From: Gemmatimonadota bacterium
GTDB lineage: Bacteria; Gemmatimonadota; Gemmatimonadetes; Longimicrobiales; Gaopeijiaceae
DNA: 35,755 bases
Direction of reading: 5' to 3'
NCBI GenBank assembly: GCA_022826005.1
Contig: JAJDVT010000042.1
Coordinates: forward strand, 1 to 35,755
The position numbers were made by a program, and so were the translations under genes. Positions 15,341 through 23,687 of this stretch are shown here, in pieces. Within the stretch, counting starts at the first letter, position 1, and the number at the start of each line of letters is the position of its first letter. Below the pieces are notes generated by a model. The model was not told the origin of the DNA. It searched no databases and saw only the letters and a program-made list of their open reading frames with translations.

Positions 15341-16254
15341 CTCTCCAGCCGGACCCGCGAGGATCCGGAAATCGTCACTTGACCGGACGGCATGGGGGGC
15401 GGCAACTGCACCGATCCGCTGCCGCTGCGTTGGCTCTCGGCGTAGGCGACCAGGCCCCGGTCGATGTCCCAGAGGACCAAGCCCGTGGTCGAGAACTCGG
15501 TGGCCGTGATCATCGACATTCCCATCATCTCCATGGTGACCTCGGCGGCGGTTTCGCTCGCGACCGTAATGTGCAGCATCGCACGTCCGTCGATCACGGT
15601 GTCTCCGGCCAGGGTGTAGGTGACGGTTGTCGTGCTCGTCGACTCCGTCCCCTCGGCGTCGACATCCTGCGAGACCGTGTCCACCCAGGTGTCGCCCGGA
15701 CCCACAACCTCGTCCGGCAGCGGCGGGAAGAGTTCCTGGCCAAGGCCGCCCGCCTCCGACAAGGACATCAGGCCCGTGCCGAAGCCCCCCAGGTCCGGCA
15801 TTTCGGAGAACTCGGGAGCCGAGATGACCTCCTGTTCGCCGGTCCGGCTCAGCAACACCACGTACTCCCCGCTCAGAATCGACTCGTCCACGCGCTCGGT
15901 GCCGATCATCTCGTTCGAAACAGCCACGTCCAGATCCTCGACGGTGCCGATGACGCGGACGCCCCCCGGATCCGCCGCGAATTCGAGGGCCAGCGTCATC
16001 GTCGACTGCACCCCGAAGTCCATGGTCATGCCGGTCATGGTCGTACCGGTCACGATGGAGTCGACGACGTGGTACGTGGCGCTCGGCGGCGACGGCACGT
16101 CGTATGCGAGCGGGCCGGTTGGGAATGGGCTGCCGGGGCCCGCGCAGGCGGCGGCGGTGATGGCCGCGACGGCCGCGGCTGTGGCTGCAATGTCGGCGCG
16201 TGCCGGAGCGACCGCGCCGGCCGTGGTTCCCGGGGTCCTGTCATTCGCTATCAA
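15337..16254 (-). CDS. Exported lipoprotein, paralogue C of a four-member family
   Basis: About 305 residues from a TTG at 16254. I prefer this start because AGGAG lies 7 bp upstream, inside the end of the CDGSH gene; a GTG at 16281 is possible but has no ribosome site. A hydrophobic export segment leads to a lipobox-like AAAC. The mature part shows the family skeleton: LAYDVPSPPSATYHVVDS, GDTWVDTVSQDV, YTLAGDTVIDGRAMLHITVASE, and TGLVLWDIDRGLVAYAE. The overlap with the CDGSH gene implies coupled translation. Confidence 0.75.
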   Translation of the reverse strand: MIANDRTPGTTAGAVAPARADIAATAAAVAAITAAACAGPGSPFPTGPLAYDVPSPPSATYHVVDSIVTGTTMTGMTMDFGVQSTMTLALEFAADPGGVRVIGTVEDLDVAVSNEMIGTERVDESILSGEYVVLLSRTGEQEVISAPEFSEMPDLGGFGTGLMSLSEAGGLGQELFPPLPDEVVGPGDTWVDTVSQDVDAEGTESTSTTTVTYTLAGDTVIDGRAMLHITVASETAAEVTMEMMGMSMITATEFSTTGLVLWDIDRGLVAYAESQRSGSGSVQLPPPMPSGQVTISGSSRVRLER

Positions 16255-16681
16255 ATTCAATCTCCTTGTGGGTTCCGTCACAGAACGGCTTCGTTGACGA
16301 CGCCCCGCAGCGGCACAGCGCGCCCTTCGTCCCCTCCGACCGGCCGCCGTCCGACGCCACGACCGCCAACGGCCCGCGAACCAGCAGCGGCCCGTTCGTC
16401 GCGCAGACGATCAGGACGGGTTCCGGGCTGTCAGCGGCGGCGCCGACCTCCGTATCGTCTCCCGTCCGCCCCGGCACCAGCCGCCCGCCCAGGATCACGC
16501 CCGGATCGTCGAACCCGACCCGGCGGTGCGACCCGTCGCAGAACGGCTTGTTGCCCGAGTGGCCGCAGCGGCACAGTGCCACGTCGTCGGTGTCGGCGAC
16601 GATCTCGCCGTCAACCTCGACCCGGATCCGGCCGGTCAGGCACAGGGGGCCGCTCGGAGGCACTTCCGCTACGTTGCTCAT
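16241..16681 (-). CDS. Double-CDGSH iron-sulfur protein
   Basis: The 146-residue product carries two CDGSH sites, CRCGHSGNKPFCDGSH (about residues 48-63) and CRCGASSTKPFCDGTH (about 123-138). Each matches the CxC...CxxxH binding pattern for a redox-active, pH-sensitive [2Fe-2S] cluster with three Cys and one His ligand. The first is preceded by GPLCLTGRIRVEVDGE, usual for this bacterial subfamily; the second by VLIVCATNGPLLVRGPL. AAGGAG precedes the ATG at 16681. It lies 20 bp after the ETF-quinone oxidoreductase gene, so a role in electron transfer or Fe-S handling with it is plausible. Confidence 0.9.
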   Translation of the reverse strand: MSNVAEVPPSGPLCLTGRIRVEVDGEIVADTDDVALCRCGHSGNKPFCDGSHRRVGFDDPGVILGGRLVPGRTGDDTEVGAAADSPEPVLIVCATNGPLLVRGPLAVVASDGGRSEGTKGALCRCGASSTKPFCDGTHKEIEFDSE

Positions 16682-16701
16682 GGTCGACTCCTTCGCTCGC
16701 G

Positions 16702-18366
16702 TCACATCCGCCGGTAGCGGGGGCCGCTGCCGCCTTCCCGCGGCGACCACCTCGGCCCGAGCACGTCGGTCGCCTTGCAGTCCACGCAGTTGGGCGCGTT
16801 CACGCGCAGGCGGCCCCCGTCGCGCTCGTACACCCCGGCCGGGCACAGGTGAACGTACATCTCCGCGACCTCTTCCGACACATCCTCGCCCACGGCCAGG
16901 TGCGAAGGGATGTCGTCGCGGGTCTGGTTCCCGCTCTTGAAGACTGCGTCGACCTTGGAGACCGCGAGGGGCGCACCGGCCGGCTCCACTTCCTCCGCCA
17001 GCCATTTCGGCTCCGCCGCATCCGTTTCCGTCGCAATCCTTCCGCCCGGCACGCGCCCGCCCGTCACCGTCGCCAGACTCGCCTTCACTCCGCCTCGGAG
17101 GAACCCGCTCTTGAACGCCAGGCGCATGTTGCGGTTGCGTTTCAGGTCGCTGGCCACGTACGAGCGGTCCACCGCCTCGGTGTAGGACGCGAGCGCCGCC
17201 TCCGAGATGTCGTCCGCCCTGAGCGCCCGGTAGATCGTGCGCGCGGCGAGGATCCCGGAGTGCATCGCGTAGTGGATCCCCTTGAGCGACGCCACGTCCA
17301 CATAGCCGGCCGCGTCGCCGACGATGCAGATCCCGCCCCCGTGGCGGCGCGCGGGCAGGGAGTGGTACCCGCCCTCCGGGATCGTCTTGGCACCCCATTC
17401 GAGCATCTCGCCGCCCGCCAGCATGCCGCGGAAGAGCGGATGGTGCTTCACCCGCTGCAGCAGCCCGTGCACGTCGAGCCGCGCGTCCCGGTAGTCGAGG
17501 CTGACGACTATTCCCAGCGCCACCAGGTCGTCCGCGAGCGGGTACGCGAAGGTGCCGCCGAAGCCGTCCTTCATCAGCGGCCAGCCCATCGTGTGGATGA
17601 TCCGGTCCAGCGGCCGCTTCACCTCCCACAGCTCCTTGACGCCCAGCGAGTGGATCTGCGGGTTGGCCGACCCGATCCGCTGCCAGTCCAGGTAGGCCTG
17701 GGTGAGGGTGCCGCGCGTCCCCTCCGAAAGCACGGTCACGCGTGCGGTTACGTCGACCGGCGGCATGTAGTTCGGCCCGCCCGGCTCGCCGTCGCGGTTG
17801 AGGCCTCGGGGCGTGGTCCGCACGCCGATCACGTCGTCGCCGTCCACGAGGAGGGCGTCGGCCGGGAAGCCCGGGAGGATCATCACGCCCGCCTCTTCGG
17901 CGCGCTCGCCCAGCCATCGCACGATCTCGCAGATCGAGGCGATGTGGTTGCCGTGGTTGCGCATCGTCGGCGGCGCGGGGATGCGGAGCGCGCTTCGCCC
18001 GGTCAGCAGGTAGACCGCCTCACGGCCCACCGGGCGCCGGAATGGGAATTCGGAAACCTCCATCCCGGGAAACAGCTCCCGGAACGCGCGCGGATTGACC
18101 ACCGCGCCCGACAGATTGTGGTCCCCCAGCCCTTCCGCCTTCTCCAGCACGCCGATCTCGACCTCGCCGACGCCGTCGCCCGCCTCGTTTCCCTCGGCCA
18201 CCAGCCGCGCAAGCTCGATCGCCCCGGCCAGCCCGGCCGGCCCCCCACCCACGAACACCACGTCGAGCGGCACCGCCTCGGCGTCCGGCGGCTCGTGCAG
18301 GATGAGTCTGTCCATCGGCAGCGCGGGCTGGTGCCGCGCTGGGCGTATGCGTGTACCTGTTTTCAT
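16702..18366 (-). CDS. Electron-transfer flavoprotein-ubiquinone oxidoreductase
   Basis: The 554-residue product is of usual length. It has an N-terminal FAD Rossmann motif (VFVGGGPAGLAGAIELARL, about 38-56), then LEKAEGLGDHNLSGAVV, the FAD-binding GDAAGYVDVASLKGIHYAM, and a C-terminal Fe-S region. ETF-QO passes electrons from fatty-acid and amino-acid dehydrogenases, via ETF, to membrane quinone. The cluster region has Cys 508 and the pair C527-x-x-C530, but the fourth expected cysteine appears as Thr 533 (CVDCKATD rather than CxxCxxC). ATG at 18366 is 18 bp from a divergent start at 18385; ATG at 18315 is an alternative. The ETF subunits are not in the window. Confidence 0.88.
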   Translation of the reverse strand: MKTGTRIRPARHQPALPMDRLILHEPPDAEAVPLDVVFVGGGPAGLAGAIELARLVAEGNEAGDGVGEVEIGVLEKAEGLGDHNLSGAVVNPRAFRELFPGMEVSEFPFRRPVGREAVYLLTGRSALRIPAPPTMRNHGNHIASICEIVRWLGERAEEAGVMILPGFPADALLVDGDDVIGVRTTPRGLNRDGEPGGPNYMPPVDVTARVTVLSEGTRGTLTQAYLDWQRIGSANPQIHSLGVKELWEVKRPLDRIIHTMGWPLMKDGFGGTFAYPLADDLVALGIVVSLDYRDARLDVHGLLQRVKHHPLFRGMLAGGEMLEWGAKTIPEGGYHSLPARRHGGGICIVGDAAGYVDVASLKGIHYAMHSGILAARTIYRALRADDISEAALASYTEAVDRSYVASDLKRNRNMRLAFKSGFLRGGVKASLATVTGGRVPGGRIATETDAAEPKWLAEEVEPAGAPLAVSKVDAVFKSGNQTRDDIPSHLAVGEDVSEEVAEMYVHLCPAGVYERDGGRLRVNAPNCVDCKATDVLGPRWSPREGGSGPRYRRM

Positions 18367-18384
18367 CGGTGTTAACTTACCCCC

Positions 18385-19896
18385 ATGAGCCCGCCCGCAC
18401 CCACCGCCCGGCCCGCCCGCTCGCGACCCGCTACCCTCGGCGCCCTCAAGGCCTCCGGCTACCGCTCGCGTCCGGTCAAGGACGAGATGCGCGAGAACCT
18501 GATCGCAAGGCTGGAGTCCGGCGAGACGTTCTTCCCCGGTATCCGGGGGTACGACGACTCGGTCATTCCACAGCTGGTGAACGCCGTCCTGGCCCGCCAC
18601 GACTTCATCCTTCTGGGGCTGAGGGGGCAGGCGAAGAGCCGAATTCTGCGGCAACTCGTGGGACTGCTCGATGCTCGAATGCCCGTGATCGCGGGGAGCG
18701 AGGTGAACGACGACCCCCTCGCTCCGATCTCGAAGTACGGCCGCCAGATGATCGCGGAGCACGGAGACGACACCCCGATCGAGTGGCTGGGACGCGAACA
18801 GCGCTACCTGGAGAAGCTGGCGACGCCGGACGTGACGATCGCGGACATCATCGGCGACCTCGACCCGATCAAGGCGGCGCGCGGCGGACACATCCTCTCC
18901 GACGAGCTCACCATCCACTACGGCATGCTGCCCCGCGCGAACCGCGGCATCTTCGCGATGAACGAGCTGCCGGACCTGTCGCCGCGGATCCAGGTGGGGC
19001 TCTTCAACATCCTCGAAGAGGGGGATGTGCAGATCAAGGGCTACCCGATCCGCCTGCGCCTCGACCTGCTGATCGCCTTCACGGCGAACCCGGAGGACTA
19101 CACCGCGCGCGGCAAGATCATCACGCCGCTGAAGGACCGGATCTCGGCCGAGGTGCGCACCCACTACCCGCCGAACGTGCATGTGGGGATGGCGATCACC
19201 GAGCAGGAGGCGTGGACGCAGCGCAACGGCCGCCCGCTGGAGATCCCGAAGTTCGTGCGCGAGGTGGTCGAGCGGATGGCCTTCCTGGCGCGGATGGAGA
19301 AGCGCGTGGACCAGCGCAGCGGGGTCAGCCAGCGGATGCCGATCGCCGTGATGGAGACCCTGGTGTCGAGCGCCGAGCAGCGCGCGATCCGGCAGAACGA
19401 GAGCGTGGTGGTGCCCCGCATCGGTGATGTCTACGCGTCTCTCCCCGCCATCACCGGCAAGATGGAGCTGGAGTACGAGGGCGAGCTGCAGGGGGCCGGA
19501 CGGATCGCGCGGGAGCTGATCTCGCTGGCGTCCGGGATCACGCTGGACAACTACCGCGAGATGCTGCGCGGCGACGAGGAGCCCCCCGCCGGGCTGGACG
19601 ACTTCGAGGACGACGATGAACTCGAAGAGGACGATTCCGACGTCGAGTCGATCATCGCCTACTTCGAGGGCGGCGGCATCATGCAGGTCTCGGAGGACGC
19701 CGCGGCGTCGGCGTGCGTGACCGGCTTCGGCCAGATCCCGGGGCTGCTGGAGCTCGCCGCGGAGCTCGGCCTGGCGCCCGCGGGGGCATCCGACGGACTC
19801 AGGGCCGCCGCCTGCGAGCTGATCCTCGAAGGGCTGGTCTGCGACCGCAAGATCGGCCGCACCCGCAGCGGAGGGTACACCCGGTCGGGGAAGTGA
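18385..19896 (+). CDS. MoxR/Mg-chelatase-like AAA ATPase
   Basis: The 503-residue protein has a P-loop variant GLRGQAKS (78-85), followed by PVIAGSEVNDDP and the strongly conserved region HILSDELTIHYGMLPRANRGIFAMNELPDL. Next comes IQVGLFNILEEGDVQIKGYPIRL, as in ChlI/MoxR ATPases. A very acidic stretch lies near 405-430 (DDFEDDDELEEDDSD), and a helical C-terminus ends it. Members of this group work with VWA proteins to remodel or insert metals into partners. The VWA gene starts 105 bp downstream. TTAACTT lies about 12 bp before the ATG with no ribosome site, so a leaderless transcript is possible. Confidence 0.85.
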   Translation: MSPPAPTARPARSRPATLGALKASGYRSRPVKDEMRENLIARLESGETFFPGIRGYDDSVIPQLVNAVLARHDFILLGLRGQAKSRILRQLVGLLDARMPVIAGSEVNDDPLAPISKYGRQMIAEHGDDTPIEWLGREQRYLEKLATPDVTIADIIGDLDPIKAARGGHILSDELTIHYGMLPRANRGIFAMNELPDLSPRIQVGLFNILEEGDVQIKGYPIRLRLDLLIAFTANPEDYTARGKIITPLKDRISAEVRTHYPPNVHVGMAITEQEAWTQRNGRPLEIPKFVREVVERMAFLARMEKRVDQRSGVSQRMPIAVMETLVSSAEQRAIRQNESVVVPRIGDVYASLPAITGKMELEYEGELQGAGRIARELISLASGITLDNYREMLRGDEEPPAGLDDFEDDDELEEDDSDVESIIAYFEGGGIMQVSEDAAASACVTGFGQIPGLLELAAELGLAPAGASDGLRAAACELILEGLVCDRKIGRTRSGGYTRSGK

Positions 19897-20001
19897 GGGT
19901 GCGGACGGCAGCGGGAGGCCTGCGCCGCCAGGATCAACCAGGAGCGCCTCGCGGAAGGCCTCCCTCATGGCGTTCCACCCGAGCCGCGGATAGTCTTCAA
20001 C

Positions 20002-21294
20002 ATGCGCTTCACCACCTACACCAAGTACCAGAAGGGCTGGCTCGACCTGCTCAATCTGGCGAGTCTCGTCGAGGCGCTCTCGGACTTCCTGATGGACGGC
20101 GGCTTCGCCGGGGGACCGCACTTCCACCCCTACTGGGGCTGGTCCGGAGTGAAGGATACGTCGTCCATTGACGCGTTGAAACAGGCGCTGCTCGGCGCGC
20201 TCCTCGACAGCGGCCAGCTGACCTCCGAGATGGTCAGGGAACTGCGGGGCGAGGGCACCGGCAATCCGGAGGTCCAGCAGGAGATCGCCGAGCTGCTCGA
20301 CGAGATCATCCGCAAGATGGTCGAGGAGGGCTACATCACGCTGGACAGCCAGCCTGCCGGGGCGAGCGGCGGGCCCTTGGGCGAGTTCACCGGGGGCGGG
20401 CACGTCGACGACGCCCGCGAGGCGGCGAACCAGGTCCACTTCGATCTGACCCGGCAGGGACTCGACTTCCTGGGCTACCGGGCGCTCCGGAACCTGCTGG
20501 GATCGCTCGGCCGCTCCAGCATCGGTTCGCATGAGACCCGCGAGCAGGCCACCGGGGTGGAGGCGGATGCCGGCAGCAAGTCCTACGAGTTCGGCGACAC
20601 CCTCAACCTCGACATCCCCGAGACGCTGAAGAATGCAATCGCCCGGGACGGCCTCCAGGTCCCCATCGACCTCGACTACCGGGACCTGATGGTCCACCAG
20701 ACCGACTACCGCTCGTCGTGCGCGACGGTGCTCATGCTCGACATCTCCCACTCGATGGTCCTCTACGGGGAGGACCGGTTCTCGCCGGCCAAGAGGGTGG
20801 CGCTGGCGCTCTCGCACCTCATCCGCACCGAGTTCCCCGGCGATTCGCTGCGCGTCGTGACCTTCGGGGACCGCGCCGAGGAGATCCCGCTGGCCCGGCT
20901 GGCGAAGGCGCAGGTCGGCCCCTTCCACACGAACACCGCCGAAGGGCTGGAGGTTGCCCGCCGGATCCTGAAGGCGCAGAAGAAGGACATGCGCCAGATC
21001 ATCATGATCACCGACGGGAAGCCGAGCGCGATCACGCTGCCCAATGGCCGGATCTACAAGAACTCGGGCGGGCTCGACCGCCGGATCCTGCGCGCGACCT
21101 GCCGCGAGGCCTCGGCGTGCCGCCGCGCGGGCATCCCCATCAACACCTTCATGCTGGCGAACGACGCCTACCTGGTCCGCTTCGTGCGGCAGATCACGAA
21201 GATCGCCCGGGGCAAGGCCTACTTCACGTCGACGATGACCCTCGGCCAGTACATCATGCTGGACTTCCTGCAGCGGCAGCGGCGCGCGGCCTGA
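20002..21294 (+). CDS. VWA-domain protein, partner of the AAA ATPase
   Basis: The 430-residue product has a helical N-terminal half (about 1-215) and a C-terminal von Willebrand A domain with the metal-site motif DISHS (247-251) after VLMLD, a downstream TNTAEGL threonine site, and IIMITDGKPS. These residues form a MIDAS that binds a divalent metal and partner proteins. With the AAA ATPase it forms a MoxR-VWA pair, which usually activates or metallates a target protein; no target is evident here. No strong ribosome site is visible before the ATG. Confidence 0.87.
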   Translation: MRFTTYTKYQKGWLDLLNLASLVEALSDFLMDGGFAGGPHFHPYWGWSGVKDTSSIDALKQALLGALLDSGQLTSEMVRELRGEGTGNPEVQQEIAELLDEIIRKMVEEGYITLDSQPAGASGGPLGEFTGGGHVDDAREAANQVHFDLTRQGLDFLGYRALRNLLGSLGRSSIGSHETREQATGVEADAGSKSYEFGDTLNLDIPETLKNAIARDGLQVPIDLDYRDLMVHQTDYRSSCATVLMLDISHSMVLYGEDRFSPAKRVALALSHLIRTEFPGDSLRVVTFGDRAEEIPLARLAKAQVGPFHTNTAEGLEVARRILKAQKKDMRQIIMITDGKPSAITLPNGRIYKNSGGLDRRILRATCREASACRRAGIPINTFMLANDAYLVRFVRQITKIARGKAYFTSTMTLGQYIMLDFLQRQRRAA

Positions 21295-21341
21295 GTCCGG
21301 CGGCCAGCCCCCGCTCGGCGCTCCCGGCCAGGCTCGCCAGC

Positions 21342-22667
21342 CTACGCCACGCCCTCGAACGCCTCCGGATTCACCGCCGCGGCCCGCTCCGCCCGCAGCT
21401 CCTCCATCACGCCCCCCTGCGCGCGCTGCAGAAGGAACAGCCCTTCAAGCGTCAGCCCGAAGACGGCCAGCCCGACGCCGAGCACCGCTCCGCCGACCGC
21501 CATGTCCTGCACGACCAGAGCCGCCACGACGATGCCGACCACCCGCAACAGAGCCCCCGTCCCGACCACCACCGGCCGGCCCGAGCGGACGAAGAGGCCC
21601 TGATAGTACTGCCGGATCCCGTAGAGCAGCGGGTAGGCGGCAGCGATCGGCAGGGCCGGGCCCGCCACCCCGAGCAGCCCCTCCTCGAGGGCGAAGAGGA
21701 AGCGGAGGATCGGCTCGCGGAGCACCGGGATCGAGACCAGAAGGAGCAGCCCCACCATCGCGAAGGCGACCAGCGCGCCCCAGCCCCGCACCCGCCGGTG
21801 CGTCTCGGAGCACCTGACCAGCGCGATGCTGGCGTGCTGGAGCTGCCCGACCGGCGCGGCGATGAACCAGGCCACGGCCTCGACGACGGCAAAGGCGGCG
21901 ATCGCCCGGTCCGGGTCCGCCGTGCGCGCGAGTACCGCCGTGATGATCAGCGGGGTCGCCCACCACAGCAACACGTTGAGCATGAGCGGTGCCGAGAAGC
22001 GGGCGACGTTCTCGCTGTCGACCTCGCAGTCGTCCTGTTCGAGTTGCAGCCCCGGGGTGCGCGCCCACATCACGACGGCCGTCTCGACGATCATCCCTGC
22101 GGTGAAGGCCGCCGCGCCGAGCCACGCGCCGCCCCCCGTTGCGAGCAGGCTGAAGGCCACGACGGCCAGGATTGCCGTCCGCCCGCCGGTGGCCCCCGCA
22201 ATGGGGACGGTGCGGTGCCCCGCCACGAGCCGCCCCTGGTGGGCCGCCCGCACCGCAGTCAGGAAGGGGACCGGCCAGAGCCACTGCATCGCCTGCACGG
22301 ATTCGCTCAGCACCTCCGCGCTGACCCCGACGAGCCGCGCAAAGACGATGTCGCCGGCCCCCGTGTACGCGATCAGCGCCCCGACCAGCGAGAGCAGCGC
22401 CCCGGTGAGGTACGCGAAGCGCGTGACCGGCGAGAAGGAGCCGGCGGCCAGAAGGCGGGCGGCCGCCACCTGCTGCACGACCAGCAGGGGTGCATAGAGG
22501 ACGCCGCAGACCGCGAACGCCGCCTGGTAGCCCGCGAGCGCCGTCACCGGATCGACCGAGCGGGCCAGCGCGGCCGCCAGAATCGGATTGGTGGCGGTGA
22601 GAAGGAGGCTGGTGGCCGCGAGCGGTGTATAGAAACGGGCGAACCCGCCCGCCGTGATATCTTGCAT
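21342..22667 (-). CDS. Multi-pass flippase-like (MATE/MOP or ANKH-like) membrane protein
   Basis: The 441-residue protein has about twelve membrane helices in two related halves: FYTPLAATSLLLTATNPILAAALAR in the first and FSAPLMLNVLLWWATPLIITAVLAR in the second. A loop carrying LEQDDCEVDSEN lies between them. This pseudo-symmetric layout is that of the MOP exporter superfamily (lipid-linked sugar flippases, MATE) or of bacterial ANKH-like proteins; I cannot tell which. I start at ATG 22667, which has GGGGAGAGAGG upstream, rather than at 22697. Substrate unknown. Confidence 0.7.
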   Translation of the reverse strand: MQDITAGGFARFYTPLAATSLLLTATNPILAAALARSVDPVTALAGYQAAFAVCGVLYAPLLVVQQVAAARLLAAGSFSPVTRFAYLTGALLSLVGALIAYTGAGDIVFARLVGVSAEVLSESVQAMQWLWPVPFLTAVRAAHQGRLVAGHRTVPIAGATGGRTAILAVVAFSLLATGGGAWLGAAAFTAGMIVETAVVMWARTPGLQLEQDDCEVDSENVARFSAPLMLNVLLWWATPLIITAVLARTADPDRAIAAFAVVEAVAWFIAAPVGQLQHASIALVRCSETHRRVRGWGALVAFAMVGLLLLVSIPVLREPILRFLFALEEGLLGVAGPALPIAAAYPLLYGIRQYYQGLFVRSGRPVVVGTGALLRVVGIVVAALVVQDMAVGGAVLGVGLAVFGLTLEGLFLLQRAQGGVMEELRAERAAAVNPEAFEGVA

Positions 22668-22754
22668 GTGCCAACCTCTCTCCCCAGGGGATTCCATACT
22701 ACACGGTCGACACCTCTGCCGATACCCCGTTCTCCGGCTGCCGCGCGGGCTCCA

Positions 22755-23012
22755 TCAGAGGCGTGTGACGTCGATCGACTCGTCGATGAGCATGATCGGA
22801 ATCCCGTCCCGGACCGGGTACAGGATCCGCCCGTCTTCGCGCAACAGCCCTTCGCTGACCGCGTCGCCGACCTGTTCCCCGCCCCGCGTGACCGCACTGC
22901 CCGCCGCGACCGCCGCGTTGAGGCGCTCCAGCACCTCGGCGCCCGCCATCGCCACGGGTTGCCTGGTCTCGGGGCAGACCAGAATATCGAGGAGTTGCGG
23001 ATCGATGGTCAC
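22755..23012 (-). CDS. Trm112-like small protein
   Basis: The 85-residue product begins IDPQLLDILVCPETRQPV and ends VRDGIPIMLIDESIDV, the pattern of the Trm112/UPF0434 family, which in eukaryotes and archaea activates methyltransferases. The usual CPxC zinc-binding pair is reduced to CPET, so zinc binding through this site is doubtful. Length is somewhat above the usual 60-70 residues because of an insert near residues 35-50. It lies 87 bp upstream of the flippase-like gene on the same strand. Confidence 0.82.
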   Translation of the reverse strand: MTIDPQLLDILVCPETRQPVAMAGAEVLERLNAAVAAGSAVTRGGEQVGDAVSEGLLREDGRILYPVRDGIPIMLIDESIDVTRL

Positions 23013-23086
23013 GGGTGGTCCTCGTGGCTTGGGGGCTTGGCGGCAGTTCGGGTTGACGAGACAAAACTAATTCAGCGAGCGAGACC

Positions 23087-23626
23087 ATGAACAGAATCCG
23101 GACCCTGGACAGGATGAAAGCGTTGGCCGGCCTGGCGGTGTGTCTCACCGCCGCATGCGGCTCGGGGAACGGGGCCCCGGCGACAGGTGGCGAGCGGACG
23201 GAACCCGCCGGCCAGACCCAGCTACGGCGGGCCCCGTCACTGCCGCCGCCCGGGATGGCGTGGGTGATCTTCGGGACCGACACGGTCCGCGCGGAAGTCG
23301 CCAGCACCCCCGCGGCACGCGAGAAGGGGCTGATGGACCGGGGTTCGGTACCGGACGGCACCGGCATGCTCTTCGTCTTCCCCAGCAGCGAGGTGCGGTC
23401 TTTCTGGATGAAGGACACCCACGTCGCGCTCGACATCGCGTTCTTCGGGACCTCAAACGAGGTGATCTCGATCAGGCAGATGGAGCCGTTGGACGAGTCG
23501 CTCACCGAGTCCGGCGGGCCCACGTCGCTGGCGCTGGAGGTCCGGCAGGGATGGTTCGCCGAACAGGAGATCGAGGTGGGCGTGGTTGCGGAAATCGTCT
23601 TCGGGCCCGGTCTGCAGATCAGCTGA
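23087..23626 (+). CDS. DUF192 domain lipoprotein
   Basis: The 179-residue product has a lipoprotein signal (LTAAC, Cys about 24) and, from about residue 58, the DUF192 domain: VEVASTPAAREKGLMDR-like start (here VRAEVASTPAAREKGLMDR), MLFVFPSSEVRSFWMKDTHVALDIAFF, and a final VEIVF-like strand. This small beta fold occurs in many bacteria and archaea; its function is unknown. It is divergent from the Trm112-like gene (74 bp) and convergent with the PLP enzyme gene. Confidence 0.88.
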   Translation: MNRIRTLDRMKALAGLAVCLTAACGSGNGAPATGGERTEPAGQTQLRRAPSLPPPGMAWVIFGTDTVRAEVASTPAAREKGLMDRGSVPDGTGMLFVFPSSEVRSFWMKDTHVALDIAFFGTSNEVISIRQMEPLDESLTESGGPTSLALEVRQGWFAEQEIEVGVVAEIVFGPGLQIS

Positions 23627-23660
23627 GCCCGCGCTGGCGTTGCCCGGGCCAGGATGGGGC

Positions 23661-23679
23661 CACGACGCGTGAGGTCGTG
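23661..23679. terminator. Short hairpin between convergent genes
   Basis: CACGAC (23661-23666) pairs with GTCGTG (23674-23679) around a 7-nt loop, in the 61-bp gap between the convergent DUF192 and aminotransferase genes. No T-run follows, so only a weak call. Confidence 0.3.
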
Positions 23680-23687
23680 TCGCTCGC

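Noticed and set aside
15295-18375. 1026-codon + strand frame.
   Set aside because: It is antisense to the ETF-QO, CDGSH and lipoprotein genes and has the Arg/Pro/His bias of a shadow frame.
18367-20928. Upstream extension of the ETF-QO frame, nearly 850 codons.
   Set aside because: It runs antisense through the AAA ATPase and VWA genes; homology to ETF-QO begins only after the ATG at 18366.
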